This document shows, piece by piece, positions 8,100 through 17,888 of a DNA stretch of 64,000 bases. The position numbers and the translations under genes were made by a program. The stretch is from Cellulophaga sp. Hel_I_12 (lineage in GTDB: Bacteria; Bacteroidota; Bacteroidia; Flavobacteriales; Flavobacteriaceae), in the NCBI RefSeq assembly GCF_000799565.1, contig NZ_JUHB01000001.1, positions 496,001 through 560,000 on the forward strand, written 5' to 3'. The notes under the pieces are model-generated. The model was not told where the DNA came from. It saw nothing but the letters and a program-made list of their open reading frames with translations, and ran no database searches. Position 1 is the first letter of the stretch; the number at the start of each line of letters is the position of its first letter.

Positions 8100-10514
8100 T
8101 TACTTTAATTTAGGGTAATCCGAAGGATTAACTTCATGCATAATCCCGTATATTTTTTCAAAAATATCTTCTGCATTAGGCTTAGAAAAATAATCGCCAT
8201 CTGTAGAATAGGAGGGTCTATGACTATTCGCTGTAAGTGTTTGAGGTGCACTATCCAAAAATTTGTAAGCCCCTTGCTTTTCTAGTATTTCTTGTAAAAG
8301 ATAGGCAGAACATCCTCCTGGAACATCTTCATCAACAATTAAAAGTCTATTTGTTTTTTTAACACTTTTTAAAACGTCATGATCTAAATCAAAGGGTAAT
8401 AAACTTTGTGCATCAATAACTTCAATGTCGATCCCGACCTCTCTTAATTCTTCTGCTACCTGAATGACAATTCGCAAGGTAGACCCATAGGATAAAACCG
8501 TAAGATCATTACCTGTTTTAATTGTTTCAACCAATCCAATAGGCGTGCAAACGTCACTCAAGTTAGTAGGTAATTCTTCTTTTAAACGATAGCCGTTTAA
8601 ACACTCTATAACGATCGCTGGTTCATCACTTTGAAGTAGCGTATTGTAAAAACCAGCAGCTTTTACCATATTTCTTGGCACTAGAATATACATGCCTCGT
8701 AACAAATGAATAATACCACCCATTTGAGATCCAGAATGCCAAATACCTTCTAAACGATGGCCTCTTGTTCTAATGATTAAGGGTGCTTTTTGTTGCCCTA
8801 CCGTTCTATACAATAAAGTAGCCAAATCATCACTCAAGGTCTGTAAGCCGTAAAGTACATAGTCTAAATATTGTATTTCCGCTATGGGTCTTAGACCTCT
8901 TAAGGCCAGACCAATCCCTTGGCCCACAATAGTAGCTTCTCGAATGCCAGTATCGGCAATTCTTAATTCGCCATATTTCGCTTGTAAGCCCTCTAAACCT
9001 TGGTTAACATCACCGATGGCACCCGTATCTTCCCCAAAAATTAATGCTTCTGGATATTTTGAGAATATGGCATCAAAGTTTTCTTTTAAAACTACTCTAC
9101 CATCAACCTTTTCAGAAGTCTCGTCATAACAAGGTTTTACTTCTTTGACATTGGTAGCCTTATTGGGTAAATCACTATATAAATGCGAGCTAAATTTGGG
9201 CTGCATTTCTTTATAAAACTGATCAATCCATTCGGTTAACTCCGCCTTTGCTTCATTATTTTCACCTAGTAAGTATCGCAATACTTTTCTAGCTTTAGAG
9301 GCTAAATCTTTTTTGATAGGCTCATCGATAGCTATTAAATCATTTTTTATTTTAGCTATAAACGCTTTATTAGGACTGCTTGCTGAAATTTTTTCGAACA
9401 ACTCAATTAAGGTTTTTTTAGCTTCTTTATGAGGTTCTAAAAATTCGTTCCAAGCTTCTTTCTTTGCATTTCTAACCTGCTTTTTAATATCTTTCTCAAC
9501 GAGCTTAAGTTCTTCGTCAGTGGCAATGCCTATTTCAAGAATCCATTCTCTAAAACGCTTGTTACAATCATTTTCTCTTTCCCATGCTAAACGGTCTTCA
9601 CTTTTATAACGTTCGTGAGAGCCAGAAGTAGAATGCCCTTGGGGTTGTGTAAGCTCTACCACGTGAATTAATACAGGAACATGTTCTTCTCTAGCGATAT
9701 CAGCAGCATTTTCATAGGCATGGATAAGGGCAGTATAATCCCAACCATTTACCTTTAAAATTTCATAGCCTTTATCTTTTTCAGTTCTTTGAAAACCTTT
9801 TAAAATTTCAGAAATATCTTCTTTTGTAGTTTGGTGTCTTGCGTGAACAGAAATACCATAATTATCATCCCATACACTTATCACCATAGGTACTTGTAAA
9901 ACACCTGCAGCATTGATAGTTTCAAAAAAGTGACCTTCACTAGTACTTGCATTGCCAATGGTTCCCCATGCCACTTCATTTCCATTGTTAGAAAAATTAG
10001 TGGTATCAATACCCTTAACATTTCTATATATTTTTGAAGCCTGAGCTAAACCTAAAAGTCTTGGCATTTGACCTGCAGTTGGCGATATATCTGCACTACT
10101 ATTTTTTTGTGCCGTTAGGTCTTTCCACGAGCCGTCTTTATGTAAACTAGACGTTGCAAAATGACCTCCCATTTGTCGACCAGCACTCATAGGTTCTTTG
10201 GCTAAATCTGTTGTTGCATATAAACCATGGAAAAACTCTTTGGGGGTTAAATGCCCCAATGCCATCATAAAGGTTTGATCGCGGTAGTATCCACTTCTAA
10301 AGTCTCCATTTTTGAAGGAACGAGCCATAGCCAATTGAGGTAGTTCTTTACCGTCACCAAAAATACCAAACTTAGCTTTTCCAGTAAGTACTTCTCGTCT
10401 TCCAAGCAAACTACATTCTCTACTAAGTGTCGCTATTTCATAATCGTTGAGGATCTGAACTTTAAAATCATCAAAGGAAATATCATTGCTAGACTGTTGT
10501 AGATTAACTTTCAT
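8100..10514 (-). CDS. Fused E1 alpha/beta subunit of a 2-oxoacid dehydrogenase (branched-chain type)
   Basis: Thiamine-diphosphate E1 component that decarboxylates a 2-oxoacid, probably the branched-chain 2-oxoisovalerate type, and passes the acyl group to an E2 lipoyl protein encoded elsewhere. Residues about 1-380 are the alpha part and about 470-804 the beta part, joined in one chain as in other Bacteroidota. The alpha domain has the ThDP region GTIGNASTSEG (184-194) and WDDNYGIS (215-222). Compared with canonical GDG-X-NN motifs, the metal-binding Asp is Asn188 and the distal Asn is Asp217, a reciprocal exchange (see findings). The beta domain shows GEDTGAIGDV, GIGLALRGLRPIAE and the C-terminal LLIVDEDVPGGCSAY. 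A good -7/-33 promoter lies just upstream. E1 identity is certain, substrate inferred. Confidence 0.93.
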   Translation of the reverse strand: MKVNLQQSSNDISFDDFKVQILNDYEIATLSRECSLLGRREVLTGKAKFGIFGDGKELPQLAMARSFKNGDFRSGYYRDQTFMMALGHLTPKEFFHGLYATTDLAKEPMSAGRQMGGHFATSSLHKDGSWKDLTAQKNSSADISPTAGQMPRLLGLAQASKIYRNVKGIDTTNFSNNGNEVAWGTIGNASTSEGHFFETINAAGVLQVPMVISVWDDNYGISVHARHQTTKEDISEILKGFQRTEKDKGYEILKVNGWDYTALIHAYENAADIAREEHVPVLIHVVELTQPQGHSTSGSHERYKSEDRLAWERENDCNKRFREWILEIGIATDEELKLVEKDIKKQVRNAKKEAWNEFLEPHKEAKKTLIELFEKISASSPNKAFIAKIKNDLIAIDEPIKKDLASKARKVLRYLLGENNEAKAELTEWIDQFYKEMQPKFSSHLYSDLPNKATNVKEVKPCYDETSEKVDGRVVLKENFDAIFSKYPEALIFGEDTGAIGDVNQGLEGLQAKYGELRIADTGIREATIVGQGIGLALRGLRPIAEIQYLDYVLYGLQTLSDDLATLLYRTVGQQKAPLIIRTRGHRLEGIWHSGSQMGGIIHLLRGMYILVPRNMVKAAGFYNTLLQSDEPAIVIECLNGYRLKEELPTNLSDVCTPIGLVETIKTGNDLTVLSYGSTLRIVIQVAEELREVGIDIEVIDAQSLLPFDLDHDVLKSVKKTNRLLIVDEDVPGGCSAYLLQEILEKQGAYKFLDSAPQTLTANSHRPSYSTDGDYFSKPNAEDIFEKIYGIMHEVNPSDYPKLK

Positions 10515-10535
10515 TTTTAATATTTATAATTTTTA

Positions 10536-10566
10536 CAAAAATATCAAAATAGAATGAATTTCACAA
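10536..10566 (-). promoter_or_regulatory. Bacteroidota-type promoter of the E1 gene
   Basis: On the minus strand TTG (10566-10564), a 20-base spacer, then TATTTTTG (10543-10536), matching TTTG-N19/20-TAnnTTTG. The -7 box lies 22 bases before the start codon, giving a very short leader. Confidence 0.6.
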
Positions 10567-10676
10567 TCCTAAACTTGTTATAAATCTTTATGATTCTTTA
10601 AAATATCGTTATTATAAAGAGTTACAATTACCATATTTTTAAATAATAATTTAAAAACTGAGAATATCACAATGTT

Positions 10677-13517
10677 TTAGAACCATTTTCTAGTAAAAAG
10701 ACTGGTAAGGGTTCTAGGACTTAAGGTTACTATAAAACGTATTTTTTGGCCATAATCTGGCTGTGCAATTTCCCAACCATTATTAGAATAAAAGGGTAAA
10801 TACAATTCAAAATAATCGGTTACTAAATTTAAACGAACTCCGGCATCATACACAAATCTGGTAGTTTCATTTTTATTTTTTATGAGCCCAATATCGCCAT
10901 AAGCTTCAATCCATCGCCAAACGCTTAAACTTGTGTTATTGGTAAACATAAAGTTATTGGCGAACGGATTTTCCAGTCTTGATTTAAAGCCACCCTCTGC
11001 AATTATAATTTGCTGACTGTAAATCCCTGAAGATTCTGATCTTCCCAAGTAATTATAATCAAACAAATAATCTGTAGGACGATCTAAGGCAAAACTAAAA
11101 TAATCTGAATCTGTTTTATTGGTAATGAATTTTCCAGCAAAAAAACGAGTGTTGAACTGCATGTTATTTTCAAATAATTTGCGATATTCTAAATTGAAGG
11201 AAAGCTTACTGAAATTACCTGCATATTGTGCGTCGGCAAACCAAGAAAAGTAATTTATGATTCCATTTTTAAAACTAGAATAACGAACATTAAGCACACT
11301 ATAATCAGGTGGCGTTTCTAATTCTTCTAAACCTTCTCCGATAGATCTAAAAATATTAACATGTCTAAATCTTAAAAAATCTCTACGATCAGATCTAAAA
11401 TCATCAGGTCGCCATCCGAATACTACAGATGGTGTAATAGAGGTGTATCTTGAATTTTTTTGAAAGTGAAAGGAAGAAGCGTTTACTAGGTAATTGGATA
11501 AGTAAAAACCAGTTTTATTATGATATTTTCTAAATCCAAATCCGACGGATCCTACCAAAGCTTTTTCGTTTGTCGAATAACTAGGCGAGATATCATATAA
11601 AAAGGGTCGCTCTAAAAAGGTCTTATTATAAATCCTCATGGCCGGCGTTATGCCATCATAAAGATTAAAGCGCACCGTAGGAACATAAAATATTTGATTG
11701 TAAAATGGGTCTTCAGTATCTTTAAAAAACTGAAATTTTAATTTTTTGTTACTGGCTAACAAACCTCCTAAGGATTTCCAGTTATCCCGTTGATTAAATT
11801 CTGGAATTTTCTGATCGTAGTTGAGTACTAATTTATCCTCTCCTAATCTGGGAATGGTAAAGATTTTGGTACTATCAATGCCCGTAAACCAGTATTGCGA
11901 CACCACCGAATCGTTTTTAAGACCAAATAGCGATATAGGTACCATCGTACCGGTTTTATTTTTTAGCGTAACCTGTAAGGAATCTGCGGTCTTGTATACT
12001 TTTTTAATTTTAAAATCAATTCTCTCGTTGGTGCTCACGTATTCATTTAAAAACCAAGAGATATCTTTATCGACATTGGTATCTAATATTTTTTCAAAAT
12101 CTTTTGAAGATACAGGCCTAAGCTTATATTGCGCAAAAAAATCCTTGATACTTTTGTCCACTTTTTCTTTACCCACATAATTCCCTAAAAACGATAAGCC
12201 AGCTCCAGCTTTATAACGGTTTCCAATTTTTTGATTAAATTTTAATAGAGAATCATTAGAAGTCGTTAAAGGCTGATCTATATTTTTTCGAGCTGCATAC
12301 ATGTACAATAGCGGGTACTGCTCTGTAAACTTTATCTTAGCCAAGTTGTAACTTCTAAATCCCCAAATATTGGAAAGTTTTCCTAGTAGTTTTTGATCGG
12401 GATAATTCTCTTCAACATAGGATATCATCATATAATTGACCAAGGCGTCAATCACATATTTTTCTTTTCTAGGATCAAGAAAAAGGGTTTCAACAAGAAA
12501 ACTATTTAAGGCTGTTTTTAAAAATTTTAATTCAAATTGAAATTGATTTTCATAAGGCCTAATAAAAGAGGGCAGTTGGTTAATGCCATAAAGAGGGTCT
12601 TTATTGTAATCTATAGTACTAACGAGTAAGTCTGTATGTGGAAAACTGCCTAAATGTTTGTAAATGTAATTTGCTACTTTATCTATGGCAATGGTTTTTG
12701 AGATTTCATCATATTTCGTGACGTTTATGTCGGTGGTAACCGTAATATGTTCTGTCTCGTGTTTTACAAAAAAATTATAGGGGGCTATAATTAAATCACA
12801 ACTTTTTCTATAATCACCTCTTAGTTTAATTTCTATGGAATCTTCTAACTCTTCCTTAGTTTCTTTTTCAAAATTTGATATCAGAAACAGATTCTTGGGA
12901 TAATTAAAAACCAGGTCTGTATTGGTAATTCCTGTATATAAATCTTCTAAATCTTTATTGGAGTACAAATGCCATTTGCCGTCATATACAGCAGGTGTTA
13001 AGTACCAATCTTTTAGGTAATACTCGTTTTTTTGACTGTATCCAAATAAGGTAAACTTGCTAGGGGGAAGTTGAACCTGGTAGGTTAAATTCAGAGTAGC
13101 ATACTCGTTTGGAGCAAGCTTATGATTTAATTTAATTTTTAAAATATCCTCTTCAGCACCGCGTTCCCAAGCAACCATTGAAAATTTATCATCAACGATT
13201 CCGTAAATTTTGGTAAAGCCCCTTTCATCATCTTTGGCTAAATGAAAACTTTTTTTAAACTCTTCTTCGAATCGTTTGGCTAATGGTGTTTTTTTATTGC
13301 TGTAGGCATTGGCCCAATCGTTAAAATAGAGCACTTCTAAAGTGTCTTGTGAAGAATTAAAAAACTTAAATTCTTGAATTATATTAAGTGTTTTTGTGTC
13401 TCCCTTTAGGGTAGCGTTAATTTTATTACTATGCTGCGCAACACTCCACTGACCGAAAAAAAGCAGTACAGTGAAAAAAAGAATATTTAAAAAAAAAGTA
13501 AATTTCTTAAAAAACAT
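10677..13517 (-). CDS. M1-aminopeptidase-like protein lacking HEXXH, fused to outer-membrane beta-barrel
   Basis: A 946-residue exported protein with a gluzincin (M1)-like N-terminal half and a C-terminal beta-strand region of about 350 residues ending RKWF, typical of an outer-membrane barrel. The start is taken at the ATG at 13517 rather than the GTG six bases earlier; it gives a clean signal peptide (MFFKKFTFFLNILFF, cleavage near VAQ) and 6 bases of spacing after the LOG stop. In the peptidase part YGINQLP (about residue 310) sits where M1 enzymes have GAMEN, but the helix that should carry HEXXH reads LNSFLVETLF and the following WLNEG region reads DALVNYM. The zinc site is therefore absent. 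A chance HETEH occurs earlier, in the beta domain. Probably a binding or scaffold protein at the outer membrane; cotranscribed with uvrA and the LOG gene. Confidence 0.75.
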   Translation of the reverse strand: MFFKKFTFFLNILFFTVLLFFGQWSVAQHSNKINATLKGDTKTLNIIQEFKFFNSSQDTLEVLYFNDWANAYSNKKTPLAKRFEEEFKKSFHLAKDDERGFTKIYGIVDDKFSMVAWERGAEEDILKIKLNHKLAPNEYATLNLTYQVQLPPSKFTLFGYSQKNEYYLKDWYLTPAVYDGKWHLYSNKDLEDLYTGITNTDLVFNYPKNLFLISNFEKETKEELEDSIEIKLRGDYRKSCDLIIAPYNFFVKHETEHITVTTDINVTKYDEISKTIAIDKVANYIYKHLGSFPHTDLLVSTIDYNKDPLYGINQLPSFIRPYENQFQFELKFLKTALNSFLVETLFLDPRKEKYVIDALVNYMMISYVEENYPDQKLLGKLSNIWGFRSYNLAKIKFTEQYPLLYMYAARKNIDQPLTTSNDSLLKFNQKIGNRYKAGAGLSFLGNYVGKEKVDKSIKDFFAQYKLRPVSSKDFEKILDTNVDKDISWFLNEYVSTNERIDFKIKKVYKTADSLQVTLKNKTGTMVPISLFGLKNDSVVSQYWFTGIDSTKIFTIPRLGEDKLVLNYDQKIPEFNQRDNWKSLGGLLASNKKLKFQFFKDTEDPFYNQIFYVPTVRFNLYDGITPAMRIYNKTFLERPFLYDISPSYSTNEKALVGSVGFGFRKYHNKTGFYLSNYLVNASSFHFQKNSRYTSITPSVVFGWRPDDFRSDRRDFLRFRHVNIFRSIGEGLEELETPPDYSVLNVRYSSFKNGIINYFSWFADAQYAGNFSKLSFNLEYRKLFENNMQFNTRFFAGKFITNKTDSDYFSFALDRPTDYLFDYNYLGRSESSGIYSQQIIIAEGGFKSRLENPFANNFMFTNNTSLSVWRWIEAYGDIGLIKNKNETTRFVYDAGVRLNLVTDYFELYLPFYSNNGWEIAQPDYGQKIRFIVTLSPRTLTSLFTRKWF

Positions 13518-13523
13518 ACACAC

Positions 13524-14210
13524 TTAAAAATTAGGACTATGTAGATGTCCTTTATAGAAATTATCGATTATTTCCACAATTTCTTCTTTTGTATCTACCA
13601 ATTGAATAAGGTCTAAATCTTTAGGACTAATGTTTCCGGCCTTAAGCATCGTATTTTTTACCCAATCAAAAAGACCTTCCCAAAATTCAGTACCCACTAA
13701 AATAATGGGAAATTTTTCTATTTTATTGGTCTGGATTAAAGTGATGGCTTCAAAAAGCTCATCTAAAGTTCCAAAACCTCCTGGCATCACCACAAATCCT
13801 TGGCTATATTTAACAAACATCACCTTTCTCACAAAAAAATAATCAAAATCTAAACTTTTATCGCGATCAATATAAGGGTTGTCATGTTGTTCAAAAGGAA
13901 GGTCAATATTTAAGCCTACCGAAATTCCGCCTGCTAAATGTGCACCACGGTTGCCGGCTTCCATAATTCCAGGACCACCTCCGGTAATAATACCGTAACC
14001 AGCTTCTGCTATACTCTTGGCAACGTCAACTCCTAATTGATAATATTTATCTCCTTCTTTTGTTCGTGCGGAACCAAAAATAGAAACACAAGGACCAATC
14101 TGACTCATCTTCTCGTAGCCGTTAACAAATTCACCCATAATCTTGAACAAGGCCCAAGAATCATTTGTTTTTATTTCGTTCCAGCCTTTATGATGTTGCT
14201 CTTTTCTCAT
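13524..14210 (-). CDS. LOG-family protein (TIGR00730, nucleoside monophosphate phosphoribohydrolase type)
   Basis: Rossmann-fold enzyme of the Lonely Guy family; characterised members release adenine or a cytokinin from nucleoside 5'-monophosphates. The two family signatures are intact: GGGPGIMEA (residues 77-85) and PGGFGTLDEL (143-152), with the catalytic Arg and Glu. Length 228 residues fits the larger bacterial subgroup. It lies 33 bases after uvrA and immediately before the M1-like barrel gene, so the three probably form one transcript. Bacterial physiological roles are mostly unclear; nucleotide turnover is an inference. Confidence 0.9.
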   Translation of the reverse strand: MRKEQHHKGWNEIKTNDSWALFKIMGEFVNGYEKMSQIGPCVSIFGSARTKEGDKYYQLGVDVAKSIAEAGYGIITGGGPGIMEAGNRGAHLAGGISVGLNIDLPFEQHDNPYIDRDKSLDFDYFFVRKVMFVKYSQGFVVMPGGFGTLDELFEAITLIQTNKIEKFPIILVGTEFWEGLFDWVKNTMLKAGNISPKDLDLIQLVDTKEEIVEIIDNFYKGHLHSPNF

Positions 14211-14243
14211 TTTTTAAAACTTATAACTTTTTGAAGCTAAGAA

Positions 14244-17078
14244 TCACAAACCTAATTCTTTTCTCAGAAACTTTGCCGTATAACTCTTTTTATCTTTACT
14301 TAGTTCTTCAGGAGAACCTTTTGCAACAACCATGCCGCCGGCTTTCCCGCCTTCGTAGCCTATATCTATTAAATAATCGGCCATTTTTATCACATCCATA
14401 TTGTGTTCTATGACTAGAATAGTATTCCCTTTATCAACGAGTACATTTAAGACTTCCATTAATACCCGAATATCTTCAAAATGAAGTCCTGTAGTGGGCT
14501 CATCTAAAATATAAAAGGTATTTCCTGTATCTCTTTTTGATAGCTCTGTAGCTAATTTAATACGCTGAGCTTCGCCTCCCGATAAGGTGGTTGATTGTTG
14601 CCCCAAAGAAATATAGCCTAAACCAACATCTTGTATTGTTTTTACTTTTCTATAAATTTTAGGAATTAACTCAAAAAATGCAACCGCTTCATTAATGGTC
14701 ATATCTAAAACATCGGCAATAGATTTTCCCTTATACCGTATTTCTAGTGTTTCTCTATTAAAACGCTTGCCATTACAGGTTTCACATTCCACATAGACAT
14801 CGGGTAAAAAATTCATTTCGATAACTCTGAGGCCACCCCCTTGGCAGGTTTCACAACGACCACCTTTAACATTAAAACTAAATCGGCCTGGTTTATAACC
14901 CCTTATGGCTGCTTCGGGAGTTTTGGTAAATAAGCTTCGTATTTCGCTAAAAACCCCTGTATAGGTTGCCGGGTTGGAACGAGGAGTTCTACCAATTGGC
15001 GATTGATTAATATCAATGACCTTATCGATATGCTCTAAGCCTGTAATTTTCTTGTATGGTTTTGGAATTTTGACACCATTAAAATAATGAGCGTTCATGA
15101 TCGGATAAAGGGTTTCGTTTATTAAGGTAGATTTTCCACTACCAGAAACGCCTGTGACGCCTATAAGCTGTCCTAAAGGCAAGCTGATAGAAACGTTTTT
15201 TAAATTATTGCCGGTACAGCCGGTTAAAGTGATCGTTTTTCCGTTTCCTTTTCTTCGCGTTTTGGGGACTTCAATTTTTCGTTTTCCTGTGATATAGTCC
15301 GCAGTTAATGTATTGAATTTTTTTAAATCAGATGGTTTTCCTTCCGATATAATCTCTCCGCCATATTTACCCGCTCTAGGACCAATATCAATGACATGAT
15401 CCGCTCTTTCAATCATATCTTTATCATGTTCAACCACAATAACAGAATTTCCTAAATCTCTTAGGGATTCTAAAGATTTTATCAAGCGTTCATTATCGCG
15501 TTGATGCAGGCCAATACTTGGTTCATCTAAAATATAGAGTACACCGACTAATTGTGAGCCTATTTGGGTTGCTAATCGAATACGTTGGGCTTCACCACCA
15601 GAAAGCGATTTTGAGTTGCGGTTCAATGACAAATAATCTAAACCTACATCTAACAAGAATTGAATTCTAGTACTAATTTCTTTAATGATTTCTTCCGCTA
15701 TCTTCAGCTGATTTCCTTCAATTTTTTTAGGGAGATTTTTAAAGAACTGTGCTAGCTCGGTAATATCTAAATTTGCTAGTTCCGCGATGTTTTTTTCATC
15801 GACCTTGAAATTTAGGGATTCTTTACGCAACCTAGAGCCTGAGCAAGTGGGACATTCAATTTTGTCCATATACTCCTTAGCCCAACGTTTTAAGGAAGTA
15901 GAAGCAGCTTCATCGAACTGACTTTTTATAAAGTTAGCAATCCCTTCGTAATCAATTTTATACGTTCGCTTAACCCCTAAAGTTTTTGAATCAATGACAA
16001 AGGATTCGTTGGCACCATTTAAGAGCACCTGCAAGGCTTCTATTGGTAGTTTATCAATAGGGTCGCTCAGCTCAAAGTTGTAACGTTGTGCAATGGTTTC
16101 AATTTGCTTAAAAGCCCAAGATTTTTTATAAGGACCAAGCGGAGCAATACCACCAGCCTTAATAGATAATTTTCTATCAGGAAAAATCTTGGCTTCATTT
16201 ACTTCATAAATATGACCCAAACCGCTGCAATCTGGACACATGCCCTTGGGCGAATTAAATGAAAAAGTATTTGGCTCAGGATTTGGATAGGATATACCGG
16301 TAGTAGGACACATTAAATCACGACTAAAATAACGCGCTATTTTCTCGTCCTCCTCTAAAACCATTAAAACATTTTCACCGCTATACATAGCCGTATTTAT
16401 CGATTCTGCTAAACGTTTATCAAAATCTTCGGTATCTATAACTTTTAATCGATCAATAACAATTTCAATATCGTGAACCTTATAGCGGTCTACTTTCATG
16501 CCTTTGACGATATCTTTTACTTCGCCATCGACACGTACTTTGACGAAGCCTTGTTTTGCTATTTGCTCAAACAGTTCTCGATAATGCCCTTTTCTAGATT
16601 TAATAACAGGCGCTAAAATATTTATTTTTTTAGAGAGGTATTCACTTTTAATTAATTCACGAATTTGATCGTCTGTATAACTAACCATCTTTTCGCCGGT
16701 ATTATAGCTATAGGCATCACCTGCCCTGGCAAATAATAGACGTAAAAAATCGTAAATCTCGGTAATTGTACCAACGGTAGATCTCGGTGATTTTGATGTG
16801 GTTTTTTGTTCAATGGCAATGACCGGTGAAAGTCCGTCTATTTTATCCACATCAGGGCGTTCTAGTCCACCTAGAAATTGTCGTGCGTAGGCAGAAAAAG
16901 TTTCGATATAGCGGCGTTGACCTTCTGCATAAATTGTATCGAAAGCAAGCGACGACTTACCACTGCCAGAAAGACCTGTAATCACTACAAGTTTTTCTCT
17001 GGGAATGGTAATATCAATATTTTTAAGGTTGTGAACGCGAGCGCCTTTTACCTCAATATTTTCTTCGTAATTTATCAT
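14244..17078 (-). CDS. uvrA: Excinuclease ABC subunit A
   Basis: Damage-sensing ATPase of nucleotide-excision repair, acting as a dimer with UvrB. Two ABC modules are present: Walker [10 protein letters not shown] (about residue 34) and [12 protein letters not shown] (about 634), signature motifs [10 protein letters not shown] (about 488) and [10 protein letters not shown] (about 829), each followed by a Walker B ILDEP. The long C-terminal zinc hairpin has CETC and CETC pairs. In the first zinc module the leading pair reads CPTTG, so one of four expected cysteines is Thr; the partner pair CPDC is intact. I believe this variant is common in Bacteroidota. The length of 944 residues is standard. 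First gene of the uvrA-LOG-barrel run. Confidence 0.97.
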   Translation of the reverse strand: MINYEENIEVKGARVHNLKNIDITIPREKLVVITGLSGSGKSSLAFDTIYAEGQRRYIETFSAYARQFLGGLERPDVDKIDGLSPVIAIEQKTTSKSPRSTVGTITEIYDFLRLLFARAGDAYSYNTGEKMVSYTDDQIRELIKSEYLSKKINILAPVIKSRKGHYRELFEQIAKQGFVKVRVDGEVKDIVKGMKVDRYKVHDIEIVIDRLKVIDTEDFDKRLAESINTAMYSGENVLMVLEEDEKIARYFSRDLMCPTTGISYPNPEPNTFSFNSPKGMCPDCSGLGHIYEVNEAKIFPDRKLSIKAGGIAPLGPYKKSWAFKQIETIAQRYNFELSDPIDKLPIEALQVLLNGANESFVIDSKTLGVKRTYKIDYEGIANFIKSQFDEAASTSLKRWAKEYMDKIECPTCSGSRLRKESLNFKVDEKNIAELANLDITELAQFFKNLPKKIEGNQLKIAEEIIKEISTRIQFLLDVGLDYLSLNRNSKSLSGGEAQRIRLATQIGSQLVGVLYILDEPSIGLHQRDNERLIKSLESLRDLGNSVIVVEHDKDMIERADHVIDIGPRAGKYGGEIISEGKPSDLKKFNTLTADYITGKRKIEVPKTRRKGNGKTITLTGCTGNNLKNVSISLPLGQLIGVTGVSGSGKSTLINETLYPIMNAHYFNGVKIPKPYKKITGLEHIDKVIDINQSPIGRTPRSNPATYTGVFSEIRSLFTKTPEAAIRGYKPGRFSFNVKGGRCETCQGGGLRVIEMNFLPDVYVECETCNGKRFNRETLEIRYKGKSIADVLDMTINEAVAFFELIPKIYRKVKTIQDVGLGYISLGQQSTTLSGGEAQRIKLATELSKRDTGNTFYILDEPTTGLHFEDIRVLMEVLNVLVDKGNTILVIEHNMDVIKMADYLIDIGYEGGKAGGMVVAKGSPEELSKDKKSYTAKFLRKELGL

Positions 17079-17095
17079 TTTCTATAGCAAAGTTG

Positions 17096-17103
17096 CAAAA
17101 ATA
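17096..17103 (-). promoter_or_regulatory. Probable -7 element of uvrA
   Basis: CAAAAATA on the plus strand is TATTTTTG on the minus strand, an exact TAnnTTTG match, 18 bases before the uvrA start. No clear -33 TTG is seen, and no copy of the GGA-N5-TCC operator found near 21.4 kb is present here. Confidence 0.45.
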
Positions 17104-17197
17104 CAATTTTGACTACGAAAACAGTAATTCATTTGATTTAGTTTTTTGACAATTGAAAAGCTTAACATAAATTAGCATTTAGAACTAAAATTTAAAG

Positions 17198-17725
17198 ATG
17201 CAATTATTAGGAATTGGCTCGCGAATACTACATCCTGAACTTGGAAAAGGAGTGGTAACAAATGTAACCTCCAAACATTATTGGGTTACTTTTATAGAAA
17301 AAGGCTTAGAAACGATTGAATTGGATGCAGAATTTGAGGTTATTGAGGCTTTGGAGGATGATGTTGATACCATCAGTTTCTCGGAAGTGGAGCAATCATT
17401 AATTACTATTTTAAGAAAATGGAGTGATGTGAGTGCTGTAACACCCATAGCAGACAAGTGGAAAGGTGGAACACTAGTGTTACAACCTAGTGATGCTCAT
17501 TTATCAAACAAAGAAATTCCCATAGATACGTTCTTTCATAAAATTGTTATGGTTCGTGATCGCATTCGGGTGATGGAGCAAAAGATAAATGCCAGCAAAA
17601 ACCTTGACGACCAAGAAAAAGTTGACTTACAACAATACCTTACGAGAATTTATGGAAGTTTAACGACGTTTAATGTGTTATTCAAAAACCAAAGTGACCA
17701 TTTTGTTGGAGATAAATCTAAATAA
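17198..17725 (+). CDS. Conserved hypothetical protein with N-terminal Tudor/SH3-like domain
   Basis: I do not recognise a named family over the full 175 residues. The first 50 residues (LGIGSRILHPELGKGVV, then WVTFIEKGLETIELD and FEVIE) have the same layout as the Tudor-like tail of UvrD/PcrA seen at the left end of this window: a Gly-x-x-hydrophobic-x-His start, an LGKG or FGRG turn, a VxF strand and a closing LEVIE-like strand. Residues about 65-175 are mostly helical and charged, with a probable coiled segment (HKIVMVRDRIRVMEQKINAS). No signal peptide, so cytosolic. Divergent from uvrA with 119 bases between starts. A role in DNA repair or RNA-polymerase contact is inference from the domain and neighbour only. 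Confidence 0.75.
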   Translation: MQLLGIGSRILHPELGKGVVTNVTSKHYWVTFIEKGLETIELDAEFEVIEALEDDVDTISFSEVEQSLITILRKWSDVSAVTPIADKWKGGTLVLQPSDAHLSNKEIPIDTFFHKIVMVRDRIRVMEQKINASKNLDDQEKVDLQQYLTRIYGSLTTFNVLFKNQSDHFVGDKSK

Positions 17726-17888
17726 TTTAGTGTTGGTTGATCGTTTATTGTTGGTAGTAACTACATGGTAAAAAATTGACAAACGACAACTTTCAATATA
17801 GAGATTAGGGCTCTAACAGCCGAGTTTCAAGAGCTTCAAATGATGCTAATGTGTCTGTATCATTGTTTTGAAATAGTAAAAAATAGAT

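Noticed and set aside
12741..12755. HETEH in the M1-like protein as a zinc-binding HEXXH
   Set aside because: It lies at residues 253-257 (ATG 13517 numbering) in the beta domain, before the GAMEN-equivalent position, and has no downstream Glu helix; the true helix position lacks it.
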